55,742 nt of DNA from Acidobacteriota bacterium (GTDB lineage: Bacteria > Acidobacteriota > Vicinamibacteria > Marinacidobacterales > Marinacidobacteraceae): contig VXNL01000011.1 in assembly GCA_009840635.1 (NCBI GenBank), positions 1-55,742 on the forward strand. Reading direction: 5' to 3'. Positions 29,244 to 36,912 of the stretch are shown one piece after another. Each line of letters begins with the position of its first letter. Position 1 is the stretch's first letter. A program made the position numbers and the translations under genes. The notes beneath the pieces are model-generated. The model was not told where the DNA came from and searched no databases. It saw nothing but the letters and a program-made list of their open reading frames with translations.

Positions 29244-30092
29244 ATGGCCGCGCGCATCCGGCAGATGCAAGCAGTTCACGCCCGTCCCGCTATCCGCCGC
29301 TGGCCGGCCCGTCGGGTCCATCTGCTGAGTCGAGCGGTGATTCTGGCCGTGGTGGTGCTGAGTTTCGCCGGCCTCCTGAACGTGCCCGCCACCTGGTGGG
29401 GCTGGACCGTGGACATCGTCCTCCGGAGCTGGCTGGCCTTCATCGGTACGGTGATGGCGCACGAGGGCGTCCACGGCCTTCTCGGCCGGACCCGGAGAGT
29501 CAACGCATTGTGGGGCCGTCTGGCGCTGCTGCCCGTTCTCGTGCCCTTCACCGACTTCCGCGGCACCCACCTCCAGCATCACCGCCACACCAATGAACCG
29601 GGCAAGGACCCGGACCTGTTCCTCGACACCCCTCACCGGTGGCAGCTTCCCTTCCGCGCGCTGGCGATGCCGCACCAGTGGTTCTTCTGGATTCGGCGGC
29701 GCGGAGGGCTCCCCCCGGGCCATGCGCGCGACCTTGCGCTGAACTACCTGGCGATCAGCGCCTGCTTTTTCGCAGTGGCATTGCTGGTGGGTCCGTGGCG
29801 GGTGCTGCTGGGCACCCTGCCGGTCTGCGTGCTGGTAGCGCTGGTGCTCTGGATTCCGTTCGCCCACCTGACCCACCAGGGCTATTCGACGGGAGATCCC
29901 GCGGGACGTTCGCACAACTACTTCGGCAAACTGGCGTACTGGTTTTCCTTTGGACTCTCCATGCATCGGGAGCACCACCTGAGGCCGCAACTCGCCTGGA
30001 TCGAGCTTCATCAGCTCGTCGAGCCGGATCCCGAGCGCCGCCGCCTCCCGCGGCGCGACATCTGGCGGGAAACGCCCTCCGAAGCGATCTGA
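29244..30092 (+). CDS. Membrane fatty-acid-desaturase-superfamily protein
   Basis: A 282-residue membrane di-iron protein. The three His boxes are AHEGVH (His73, His77), THLQHHRHT (His109, His112, His113) and HREHH (His241, His244, His245). Hydrophobic segments lie at about 31-48, 60-80 and 165-200. This layout fits the desaturase/carotenoid hydroxylase-ketolase superfamily, which hydroxylates or desaturates lipids using O2. The exact substrate is not readable. It is cargo between the intact integrase and the integrase remnant. Confidence 0.82.
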   Translation: MAARIRQMQAVHARPAIRRWPARRVHLLSRAVILAVVVLSFAGLLNVPATWWGWTVDIVLRSWLAFIGTVMAHEGVHGLLGRTRRVNALWGRLALLPVLVPFTDFRGTHLQHHRHTNEPGKDPDLFLDTPHRWQLPFRALAMPHQWFFWIRRRGGLPPGHARDLALNYLAISACFFAVALLVGPWRVLLGTLPVCVLVALVLWIPFAHLTHQGYSTGDPAGRSHNYFGKLAYWFSFGLSMHREHHLRPQLAWIELHQLVEPDPERRRLPRRDIWRETPSEAI

Positions 30093-30136
30093 ACGGACTG
30101 GCCACCCGGCGTCCCGCCCGGTAGCGCCGATGCGCC

Positions 30137-30256
30137 TCCGACGCCCCGCGTGAGGTGTGCGAGTTGGCGCTGGCCCTCGTGAACACGAACGCCATCGATG
30201 CCGCCTACCGGCGGACCAACTTGTTCGAGCGGCGGCGAGCCCTCATGGAGCAGTAG
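30137..30256 (+). pseudogene. 3' fragment of a second tyrosine integrase
   Basis: This stretch encodes SDAPREVCELALALVNTNAI and then AAYRRTNLFERRRALMEQ before TAG. It aligns without gaps to the last part of the intact integrase (from 29068), clearly similar but not identical. The active-site His of the LAHV motif is replaced by Leu, while the Tyr codon remains. Nothing upstream matches the rest of an integrase. It marks an earlier or tandem integration event. Confidence 0.85.
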
Positions 30257-30331
30257 GCGGTCTTCCTGGCCGGCAGTGAGCACCGGAAACGGTAATGCAC
30301 TCCGGCGTTCGTCAACGCGACTCGAAAACGG

Positions 30332-30508
30332 CTACCCGGGCGGGCGGCGCCGGAACAGCAGCAGCACCAGCCCCACGAGACCCGCCAGCACAAGGCAAAT
30401 CGTCAGGACCAGCAGGGTCATCGTCCGAGGGAGCGTCCCCACGAAGAAGGCGACGACCAACAGCGTGGCGACCGCCAAGAACCCAAGGATCGTGTCAAAC
30501 CGGGTCAC
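30332..30508 (-). CDS. Small two-helix membrane protein (58 aa)
   Basis: A short gene starting at GTG 30508. The protein has two hydrophobic helices, residues about 6-24 (ILGFLAVATLLVVAFFVG) and 30-52, separated by the short loop TLPRT, and ends in a basic tail FRRRPPG. This two-helix hairpin with positive C-terminus is typical of small inner-membrane proteins. No family is recognised. No clear ribosome-binding site is seen. It lies in the island between the integrase remnant and the AbiEii-like operon, on the opposite strand. Confidence 0.6.
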   Translation of the reverse strand: MTRFDTILGFLAVATLLVVAFFVGTLPRTMTLLVLTICLVLAGLVGLVLLLFRRRPPG

Positions 30509-30674
30509 CAAGAACAGGGTATCGTGTCGCCATCAAAGACCCCCGGCGTTGGAGAGACACGGCCACGGGCGCGAGCAAGCCACTGGCTACACCAGAGCCA
30601 GAACCCGAATGCCGTAACGCCGAAGAACGCCGAGAATCGTCTACGATTGCGGGAAACGATCGGGCGAGCGATTG

Positions 30675-31184
30675 ATGATCAGAACACAGGGGCCAAGAGG
30701 ATCCGTGGTGCTCAGCATCCACGCCTGCCTTAACGGCCAACGGACGGAACCCAGGACAACGGATCGGGAAATCGCGGAGGCGATCGAGAAGCTCGATCGA
30801 CGCGGAGTGTGGCACTGGCTGCGCCGCGCCGCGCTTTGGCAAGCGCCCGAGCTGCTGAGCGAGGACGAGCAGCTCGCCGTGGTGCTGACTGAGATCGGAG
30901 ATCCAGACCACCCGCAGCACAGCGGGGTGGCGTATATCCATGAGGCGCTCGGGACAAACGGGATTCTTCGCGCGCGGGACGCCCTCGCCCGACAGGGGCG
31001 GCTGACGCGGCAGACATGGGCGTACTGGACCCGACGGGCGGGCCAGGAGCCAACGACGGCCGACACAAGCAACGTGCGATTCCACGAGCCGTTCCAGTGG
31101 GAGACGACCAGCGAGGACACCATGGACGAGCGCTGCTACGTCCAACTCGATGAAGATCAGGAGGTGTGGGTCGGCAAGCCGTGA
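30675..31184 (+). CDS. Unknown protein (169 aa) coupled to AbiEii-like gene
   Basis: A soluble 169-residue protein not recognised. Residues 25-110 are helical and charged (REIAEAIEKLDRRGVWHWLR, LLSEDEQLAVVLTEIGD, ARDALARQGRLTRQTW); the C-terminus is acidic. It does not show the winged-helix pattern of the usual AbiEi antitoxin. Its stop overlaps the GTG start proposed for the nucleotidyltransferase gene by four bases, so the two form a coupled operon, the layout of an antitoxin-toxin pair. The antitoxin role is inference from position. Confidence 0.65.
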   Translation: MIRTQGPRGSVVLSIHACLNGQRTEPRTTDREIAEAIEKLDRRGVWHWLRRAALWQAPELLSEDEQLAVVLTEIGDPDHPQHSGVAYIHEALGTNGILRARDALARQGRLTRQTWAYWTRRAGQEPTTADTSNVRFHEPFQWETTSEDTMDERCYVQLDEDQEVWVGKP

Positions 31185-32041
31185 AGAGAGGGCTAAAGCC
31201 GACGCACACGGAGCGGCTCGACCCGAGAATCCGCCGCATCTGGGAAGACCTGGGCAGCATCGGGCCGCAGTACACACTGGTTGGCGGAACCGCGATTGCG
31301 CTGTACTGCAACCATCGCCAATCCGTGGACGTAGACCTCAGTTGCAGGGGAGCGGCCGAACACCCTCGCACGATCCGGCGGAGCATCCGGACTGAGATCG
31401 GCAAGCACAAGGTGCTGCAACGGCGGACGGGTGTCGTCATCAAGTTCTTCGCCACGGAGACGAGTCCGAAGATCGAGATCCACGGGACAGACCGCTGGCA
31501 GATGACGGCGCCACCCCTACGCGCTGACAATGGGCTGCACGTAGCAGCGCCGAGCGACCTCGCGTCCCGGAAACTGGCGGCGATGATCGAGCGGGACAGC
31601 GCGCGTGACGGAGAAGACTTCGAAGCACTCCGGCGAGCGGGAGCAGACATCGGGGCGGCAGCCCGAAACCTGGTGGCCCAGGTGGACCGGCAGAGCCTGG
31701 AACGGCTCGGAGAACGGCTTCAACAGAACCCGCAGGCGCGGTGGCCAAAGCTCGAGTCGCATAACAGGGTGCTGGCGTCACTGCACATGGCCGCGAGCGG
31801 CGTCATCGAACCGCCACCGAGTCTGATCACGTTCGAGGAAAAGGGTCCCATGAGGATCGACGTGACCGAGGAGAACCTCGAAACCGGAAGCAGGGCCGTA
31901 TTGATCCAAGTCCGATCAGTCCGAGAGGGACTCGAATGGCTCGAACGAAACGAATGCGTCGCGACAAGCGAGATCTCTACGCTCGAACGAGAGCTTGAAC
32001 TCCAGTTGAGGCGAGAACGAGACCGGGGCATCACCCGTTGA
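31181..32041 (+). CDS. AbiEii/AbiGii-type nucleotidyltransferase toxin
   Basis: A 286-residue protein of the nucleotidyltransferase AbiEii family (type IV toxin-antitoxin / phage abortive infection). Motif I is LVGGTAIALY (Gly35-Gly36), followed by the catalytic pair in SVDVDLSC (Asp50, Asp52), and later LASRKLAAMIERDSARDGEDFEAL with the K/R-x-RDxxDL-like block. GTG 31181 overlaps the upstream stop; GTG 31166 is an alternative. Related toxins transfer nucleotides to targets such as tRNA. The C-terminal 80 residues, rich in Glu/Arg helices, are not familiar. Confidence 0.82.
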   Translation: MKRGLKPTHTERLDPRIRRIWEDLGSIGPQYTLVGGTAIALYCNHRQSVDVDLSCRGAAEHPRTIRRSIRTEIGKHKVLQRRTGVVIKFFATETSPKIEIHGTDRWQMTAPPLRADNGLHVAAPSDLASRKLAAMIERDSARDGEDFEALRRAGADIGAAARNLVAQVDRQSLERLGERLQQNPQARWPKLESHNRVLASLHMAASGVIEPPPSLITFEEKGPMRIDVTEENLETGSRAVLIQVRSVREGLEWLERNECVATSEISTLERELELQLRRERDRGITR

Positions 32042-32190
32042 CCGGCGGGCCCTTCGAGGAGGCCGTGTCAGCCACGGATACCTGGTCCGTGGCCCATGCC
32101 ACAAAACAACAAGTGCAGGAACCGGCGTTACGGACGCCGGGTTTCGTGACCAATCGTCCGGATCGGCGTCCCGGCCGATCCGCCCTAGGC

Positions 32191-32619
32191 TTACCCGTCG
32201 CCCTCCCAGTCCGCCCGATACCGGTCGGGAACACCGAGAAGAAAGCACATCGTCTGAAGACCCCCAATCAACACAACTTGTTCCTCGGCCGCCCGACTCT
32301 GGACGTTCTCGGTAAACCCCGTCGCCGAACTAATGGCGTACTTTAGGGCGTTGCTTTTTTGGGACTTGGCCCACTTTACGATCTGGTCCACCGCGGCTTC
32401 GTCGTTCGCATCGACCCCCTCTTTCCATTTCACTTGAACCGCGACTTCCTCCGGTTGCAATAGACCGTGACGCGCTGGTGGCGAAACCACGATGTCGGCA
32501 TCATCCCCCTGTCCGTCATGGTGCCGGTGTTGCTTCACCTCGTAGCCCTGCTCACGAAACGCCTGCCGGATAGCTTTCTCGAACATGGGTCCATTCCACT
32601 TTGCGACCTTTTTCTGCAA
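32191..32619 (-). CDS. Mrr-like PD-(D/E)XK nuclease domain protein, 5' end uncertain
   Basis: A restriction-endonuclease-like fold. The helix FEKAIRQAFREQGYEV is followed by Asp in GDDADIVVSPP and by VAVQVKWKEG, giving the D...QxK active site of Mrr-type nucleases. In-frame ATG 32586 would give 131 aa; TTG 32619 gives 142. Upstream in the same frame, residues such as VDEAFQKAAKALQKK look coding up to about 32776 but without a normal start codon, while another frame has an ATG at 32822. The gene may thus be frameshifted. It faces the AbiEii operon convergently. Confidence 0.65.
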   Translation of the reverse strand: MQKKVAKWNGPMFEKAIRQAFREQGYEVKQHRHHDGQGDDADIVVSPPARHGLLQPEEVAVQVKWKEGVDANDEAAVDQIVKWAKSQKSNALKYAISSATGFTENVQSRAAEEQVVLIGGLQTMCFLLGVPDRYRADWEGDG

Positions 32620-32822
32620 CGCCTTCGCAGCCTTTTGGAAGGCTTCATCAACTGCCCCCCGAGCAGATGGCCAAGCGGTTGTGCGGCAAGCAAGCTCTTT
32701 CGTTCGAGCAACCGCAGCGCGGCGGCCACTTGCTCTGGGGCGGTACAGAACGAGACCGCGGGCCGATGGTTGGCCCTAGCGAAAAGCGCGGAGATCAGGA
32801 AGGGAAGGGGGGAAGCGTTCAT
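32620..32822 (-). pseudogene. Probable displaced N-terminal part of the Mrr-like gene
   Basis: From ATG 32822 one frame reads MNASPLPFLISALFARA, then PEQVAAALRLLERKSLLAAQ, which has plausible helix-turn-helix character, before passing into Arg-rich nonsense. The nuclease frame becomes plausible at about 32670. A single-base shift between about 32660 and 32700 would join them into one protein of roughly 210 residues. This may be a real mutation or a sequencing error. Confidence 0.4.
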
Positions 32823-32881
32823 CGCATTTCCGCAGAAGGAGGTCCGGAGTCTGACCTGGAACGACCTATGTGGCACGAGGT

Positions 32882-33190
32882 CTACCGCCGCCGTCTGGCA
32901 GCTGAGCCAGCACTCTCGGCGTAGCGTCTCGCGGCCGTAGCCATACTCCTCGCACCCGCAGCGGCACCCCGGATGGACGAGGAATTCGGGTCCGCACCCG
33001 CGCAGGCGGCGGCGATCCCGGCCACGCTCTCCGCGTAGGTAGAGGCTGCTTGGGCGAGACGGGCTGCGAGTTCGGAGGCGGCGCGATCCTTGGACCAGGA
33101 GGCTTGGGTTCGGGCACCGGAGGCGATATCCCGACCGTGGGCGGCGGCTCGACGGGACAGGACGGCGATCTGGGAGAAACCTTGTACCAT
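32882..33190 (-). CDS. Possible small Ala-rich helical protein
   Basis: A 102-residue frame, rich in Ala and Arg with regular heptad-like spacing (ASELAARLAQAASTYAESV, AGARSMATAARRYAESA). It starts at 33190, only 18 bases from the divergent start at 33209, leaving little room for promoters. It may be a chance frame. I list it because no other gene occupies 32823-33208. Confidence 0.25.
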   Translation of the reverse strand: MVQGFSQIAVLSRRAAAHGRDIASGARTQASWSKDRAASELAARLAQAASTYAESVAGIAAACAGADPNSSSIRGAAAGARSMATAARRYAESAGSAARRRR

Positions 33191-33208
33191 GTGCGCGATG
33201 CTAGCCGC

Positions 33209-33880
33209 ATGGTTGTGCCCGCGTTCATCTGCGCCGTTCTCGCGGCCCCTCCGTCAGTCGCACAGATCGAGGACTCGGTAGTCAGCGCCTTGGCCGGGGA
33301 GGCTGCGGACTCACTCGACCGATTCTCCGGGGCGCTACCGGTGCTCGCCGGTTACTTCCGCGAGAGAGCACAATGGCACTCGGAACGGTTCGCCGCTCAC
33401 CCCACCGAAACGTGGAGGCGTGGGCTCTACCACGACGAGGTAGCCGGGAAGGTGCTGGAATACGCCCGCACCGTCGAGAACTGGGAACTGGCGGTGATGA
33501 CCGGACCCTCCCTGTTCTTCTACTACGCGACGGCACACCCGTCGATGCGGCTGTCGGCAGGAGCGAAGGAGCGGATCGGCTCCTTCGTGGATCGGCATCA
33601 AGGCCAACTGGAGGCCCCGGATCACCGTTGGCTGAGGGAGTTCAGTTCCGCCAACATCCGGGAGGCTTCCCGACGGCACCATGACGCGCTGTTCATGGCG
33701 GTCAACGAGGTCATGGAGTATTTCGCCATGAGCGCCGACAACATGATTGCACTCGGGTACTTCAACGACAGTGGATTGCCCGATGACGTGTTCCGGGCGC
33801 TCACCGACTGGGCTGCCATCGGTGAGGCCGTCGATGTCCTCCGGAGGATTGACATCCGCCTCGGGAGACAGGAAGACTGA
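33209..33880 (+). CDS. Exported protein of unknown function (223 aa)
   Basis: A 223-residue protein starting at ATG 33209 with a short signal peptide (MVVPAFICAVLAAPPSVAQ). Longer in-frame extensions are Gly-rich and look non-coding. The mature part is helical with many aromatic and His residues (GYFRERAQWHSERFAAHP, FFYYATAHPSMRLSAGAKER, HHDALFMAVNEVMEYFAMS). No catalytic motif can be assigned. Codon use is less GC-extreme than the chromosomal genes, as in the rest of the island. Confidence 0.6.
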   Translation: MVVPAFICAVLAAPPSVAQIEDSVVSALAGEAADSLDRFSGALPVLAGYFRERAQWHSERFAAHPTETWRRGLYHDEVAGKVLEYARTVENWELAVMTGPSLFFYYATAHPSMRLSAGAKERIGSFVDRHQGQLEAPDHRWLREFSSANIREASRRHHDALFMAVNEVMEYFAMSADNMIALGYFNDSGLPDDVFRALTDWAAIGEAVDVLRRIDIRLGRQED

Positions 33881-34000
33881 CGCCCCAACCGCAGTCTCGG
33901 AGGTGGTCATTGGGCTTGCCGGGTAGGGGCTAACTTTCGATGTAATTTCCCCTCCGTGTGCCTTGGTGACGCCGTCCCCAAGATCGTCTAAGGGCGGCAA

Positions 34001-34135
34001 GCCAGCCTACCCAGTGTGTACAACTGGGCTCTGGCGAGGGGATGCTGCGCCCCCCTTACGAACCCCGGCTCCCGCACCGCTGCCGAAGATCGGACGGACG
34101 GGGGCGCAGCCCCCGAATCCCCACACCGGTGCGCT
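34001..34135 (+). repeat. GC-rich island repeat, copy A
   Basis: An approximately 135-bp sequence running from GCCAGCCTACCCAGTGTGTA to a CACCGGTGCG end, containing GGCTCTGGCGAGGGGATGCT and the palindrome GGGGGCGCAGCCCCC. It recurs inverted at 36585-36712 and in part at 41441-41524. It lies in the 591-base gene-free interval 33881-34471; the rest of that interval shows no gene. Copies A and B enclose the coiled-coil and glycosylase genes. Confidence 0.8.
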
Positions 34136-34459
34136 CTCAGCGCGTAGCGCCGGACCGTAGTGATCCTCCGCGTCCCGCAGGCGGACCAGATCGCCGTCGG
34201 CCTGAAGGAGGCCTTCGACTCCCCAACTTCGCGGAGCTGGCCAACGAGGCCGGCAGCAACCTCGGGGACCCCTTATTACTGCGGCTGTCCCGGTTTGAGA
34301 TCGGCTGGCCAGTCCGCCGGCCTTGAATCTGGAGATCCGATGCGAAGCCCTCTATGGGCGGGCCGAGACACAGTTCTCTTGGCGGCAACAACCGGCGCAC
34401 TGTCCAGTTCACGTAGTCGATTCGGGCGTGTACCGTCCATCTGACTGGCAGGGCCTGGA

Positions 34460-34465
34460 CATAAT
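34460..34465 (+). promoter_or_regulatory. -10 box CATAAT upstream of the coiled-coil gene
   Basis: CATAAT lies exactly six bases before ATG 34472, in the context CATAATTGCGCCATG. The vapB-like gene has CATAATTGCACCATG with the same spacing (4678-4692). The shared layout suggests a leaderless promoter type. No convincing -35 box or Shine-Dalgarno sequence is present. Confidence 0.45.
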
Positions 34466-34471
34466 TGCGCC

Positions 34472-35830
34472 ATGCTGAACTCACTCGTCATCGCCGATAG
34501 GCAGGCGCGAGTCCGTCTTGCGGTCGTTGTTTGCCTCGCCACATCGGGTGCCGTTGCTTTCGCAACAGAGGCCCCTCAAGCCTTGGACTGTTCCCGCGTC
34601 TATCTGGGGGACCTGACCGGCGACCTTCGGCGGGCGGTGGAGGAATCCGAGCGCGCAGCCAGCGTAGCTCAGGAAGCTGGCGTTGAGGCCAAGAACGCGG
34701 AAACAGGGGCACGTGAGTTGGAGGCTGCCGCCGAGGAAAAGGAACGGGAAGCTCGCAATGCTCTGGTAGCGTCGGAGAGGGCCCAGGCGGCGGCTGAAGA
34801 ATGCGAGGCCGCCGACCGGAGTCTACTGGAATGTGCGCGACTCAAGAGTGATGCGTCCACAGCGGACACCCAAGCCTTCATCGCCGAACAGGACGCTCAA
34901 GAAGCAACCCGAGACGCCGAGCGTGCCCGCAGCAGGGCTTCGGGTGCGGCCGAGCGAGCGGCAGCAGCAGACCGAAACATGGAGGAGGGGCGGTCGGAAG
35001 TCGCGAGGCTCCGAGCGACCAAGCAGCGAATGGAAGCCTGCAGCGCGCAGGACGCAGAACCCGCTGCACCGGAGCGGGCTCAACCGCGGGAGGCGACAGT
35101 TTCCACCGGCGGTATGACTGGATTTCGGCCCGTCACCGGGGCCACTGCGGGAAGAGGGGAGGACGGGACGGTGTTGCTCGCGGTCGGTCGCGCAGACGGT
35201 GGGGAAGCTGCCCGTCCGGAAGCGGGGCAGGAATGGGCAGAGATCCTGACTAACTTCGACGTTACCGCCTTCTCCCGAGCCGTCGAATCCTGTGAGCCGC
35301 TCAGGGCGGGCGGCACCGTCCTGGTAACGATTAGTGCGTCCGTGGGCGCGCTCAAGGGGATGCCAAACGACGAGCTTGCGGAGCTCTTTTTCAAAGGAGC
35401 CGAACGCGCCCGCGAGGTGTCGCCGGAGGCGTTCGATATCGCGTTGCTCCGGGTGAGTCTGGACGGAAAGCCGCTAGACGAGATCAAGCGGGACGTGAGC
35501 CGGCTGGACCGTCGCATCGATGCCGAACACGAGATCCGGCGGGATGCGGCCGAAAGATGGGCCACAATATCGCGCCGTGCGGTTCTTGGGGACATAGACC
35601 GCGTGGCTGCTCTTTCAGCATCGATCATTCTGGCGATGTTGACCGAGGACGAGGCCGTTCCGGGCGTGCTTTTCGGCGGTCCGGACAGTGTCGCGGTCGG
35701 ATTGGAGTTCCTTCGTTCACTAATCGAGAACGCGCCGACGGACGGGACATTCTCGCCAGTCTGGCCGGAAGATCTCTCCGGGTTGGGTTCCGTCTGCTAC
35801 GGATTCGAGGAAGCCGTAGCCGCACGGTAA
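34472..35830 (+). CDS. Exported coiled-coil protein of unknown function (452 aa)
   Basis: A 452-residue protein with a signal sequence at about residues 14-33 (RLAVVVCLATSGAVAFA). Residues about 45-190 form a long Ala/Glu/Arg-rich coiled coil (for example EAGVEAKNAETGARELEAAA and ASERAQAAAEECEAADRSLL). A linker of about 50 residues leads to a globular C-terminal part (about 245-450) with conserved-looking strands and helices (SCEPLRAGGTVLVTISASV, LFFKGAERAREVSPEAF). Several Cys occur in the coiled coil. It is the first gene between repeat copies A and B. No family is recognised. Confidence 0.6.
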   Translation: MLNSLVIADRQARVRLAVVVCLATSGAVAFATEAPQALDCSRVYLGDLTGDLRRAVEESERAASVAQEAGVEAKNAETGARELEAAAEEKEREARNALVASERAQAAAEECEAADRSLLECARLKSDASTADTQAFIAEQDAQEATRDAERARSRASGAAERAAAADRNMEEGRSEVARLRATKQRMEACSAQDAEPAAPERAQPREATVSTGGMTGFRPVTGATAGRGEDGTVLLAVGRADGGEAARPEAGQEWAEILTNFDVTAFSRAVESCEPLRAGGTVLVTISASVGALKGMPNDELAELFFKGAERAREVSPEAFDIALLRVSLDGKPLDEIKRDVSRLDRRIDAEHEIRRDAAERWATISRRAVLGDIDRVAALSASIILAMLTEDEAVPGVLFGGPDSVAVGLEFLRSLIENAPTDGTFSPVWPEDLSGLGSVCYGFEEAVAAR

Positions 35831-35929
35831 CGCGCCGCCTGGGCGTCCAGGGGCAGAGTTTCCGGAGCTTTCCGACGCCCCCGTACCTCAGCAGATCGAT
35901 GTTCGGGCCGACAGTAGATCGCCTGGCGT

Positions 35930-36481
35930 TTGTTTCGGCGGCGGCTCCGCGAGAGCGACTACCAGCGCTGCGGGCTGGCTGCCGGAAGGCGGCACATTGT
36001 GGTGGACCGCGGGAATCCGGACGCTGCGATCATCGGGATCGGCGAAGCTCCGGGCCGCGTGGAGGACGCCCGAGGCATCCCGTTCTGCGGTCGCGCCGGG
36101 CAGGAGCTAGACGAACTCTTCGCGGCGGAGGGTCTCTCCACGAACAAGCACCTCCTCCTGGTGAACCTGGTGAAATGCCATCCTCCCGGCAACCGAGATC
36201 CGCAGCCGGAGGATTTAGCTCGGTGCGGGCCATTCCTCGAGCGGCAACTCGCGTTCTCTCCCGCGAGGTTCGTTGTGTTGCTGGAAACCTTCGCGCTGAG
36301 GCGGTTCGCCCCCAAGCGGAGACCATTCAGCGCCCACGTGGGCCGGTTTTTCCGTTTGCCGGAATGGCCGGGACGGGAGTTCCTCCCGCTGCACCACCCG
36401 GCGCTCCTTCTCCGCAACCCGTCGCTGGAGCCGCTAATGCGGGAGCACGTTCGGGCGTTGGCGGCGCGGGTCGCAACGTAG
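35930..36481 (+). CDS. Family-4-like uracil-DNA glycosylase, one Fe-S cysteine replaced
   Basis: A 183-residue uracil-DNA glycosylase-superfamily protein. The uracil-binding motif GIGEAPGRVED, the block GIPFCGRAGQELDELF, NLVKCHPPGNRDPQPEDLARC and the active-site HPALLLR are clear. Family 4 enzymes hold a [4Fe-4S] cluster with four Cys; here Cys14, Cys83 and Cys99 are present but the first position of the CxxC pair is Tyr11. The start is TTG 35930 and the N-terminus is short, so truncation or an altered cluster site is possible. It would excise uracil from DNA. Confidence 0.78.
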   Translation: MFRRRLRESDYQRCGLAAGRRHIVVDRGNPDAAIIGIGEAPGRVEDARGIPFCGRAGQELDELFAAEGLSTNKHLLLVNLVKCHPPGNRDPQPEDLARCGPFLERQLAFSPARFVVLLETFALRRFAPKRRPFSAHVGRFFRLPEWPGREFLPLHHPALLLRNPSLEPLMREHVRALAARVAT

Positions 36482-36584
36482 TCCAGAACAAGCACCGGAC
36501 CAGGGTTCCGCGCCAAACGCCAGGCGACCTACTCCGCCCGACTGACGCGGGCGGGAAACACAACGATGCGCCGCTCCGCCGGGA

Positions 36585-36712
36585 GCGCACCGGTGCGGGG
36601 GCTGCGCCCCCGTCCGTTCGCTGCTCCGGCAGCGGCGCAGGAGCCGGGGGTTCGAAGCGGGGCGCAGCATCCCCTCGCCAGAGCCCAGTGTGTACACAAC
36701 GGGCAGGCTGGC
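36585..36712 (-). repeat. GC-rich island repeat, copy B (inverted)
   Basis: The reverse complement of copy A: CGCACCGGTGCGGGGGCTGC at the left, then AGCATCCCCTCGCCAGAGCC and TGTGTACACAACGGGCAGGC at the right. It lies in the 431-base gap between the glycosylase and the AAA+ gene (36482-36912), whose remainder shows no convincing gene. Together with copy A it forms a 2.7-kb inverted-repeat-flanked segment. Confidence 0.8.
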
Positions 36713-36912
36713 CCACGACCAATTGGGCCTGCCGACTCTCGGCGCTCCGGTGGTCATGCCCCGCCGCCCGACTCGTGAGTTCGCCGACGATGGTGAAGAG
36801 CACACCGGCGAGCAACGGGCGTTTGCCGACGGGGTGACGTCAACCCGGTATTCAGTGCCAGATACGGCCCCGTGTTCCGCGGTGACGAGAAATGGCCTAG
36901 ACGCCAAGTAGT

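Noticed and set aside
33050..33208. Gly-rich N-terminal extension of the 223-aa exported protein
   Set aside because: It is a shadow of the opposite strand, and a signal peptide begins at ATG 33209.
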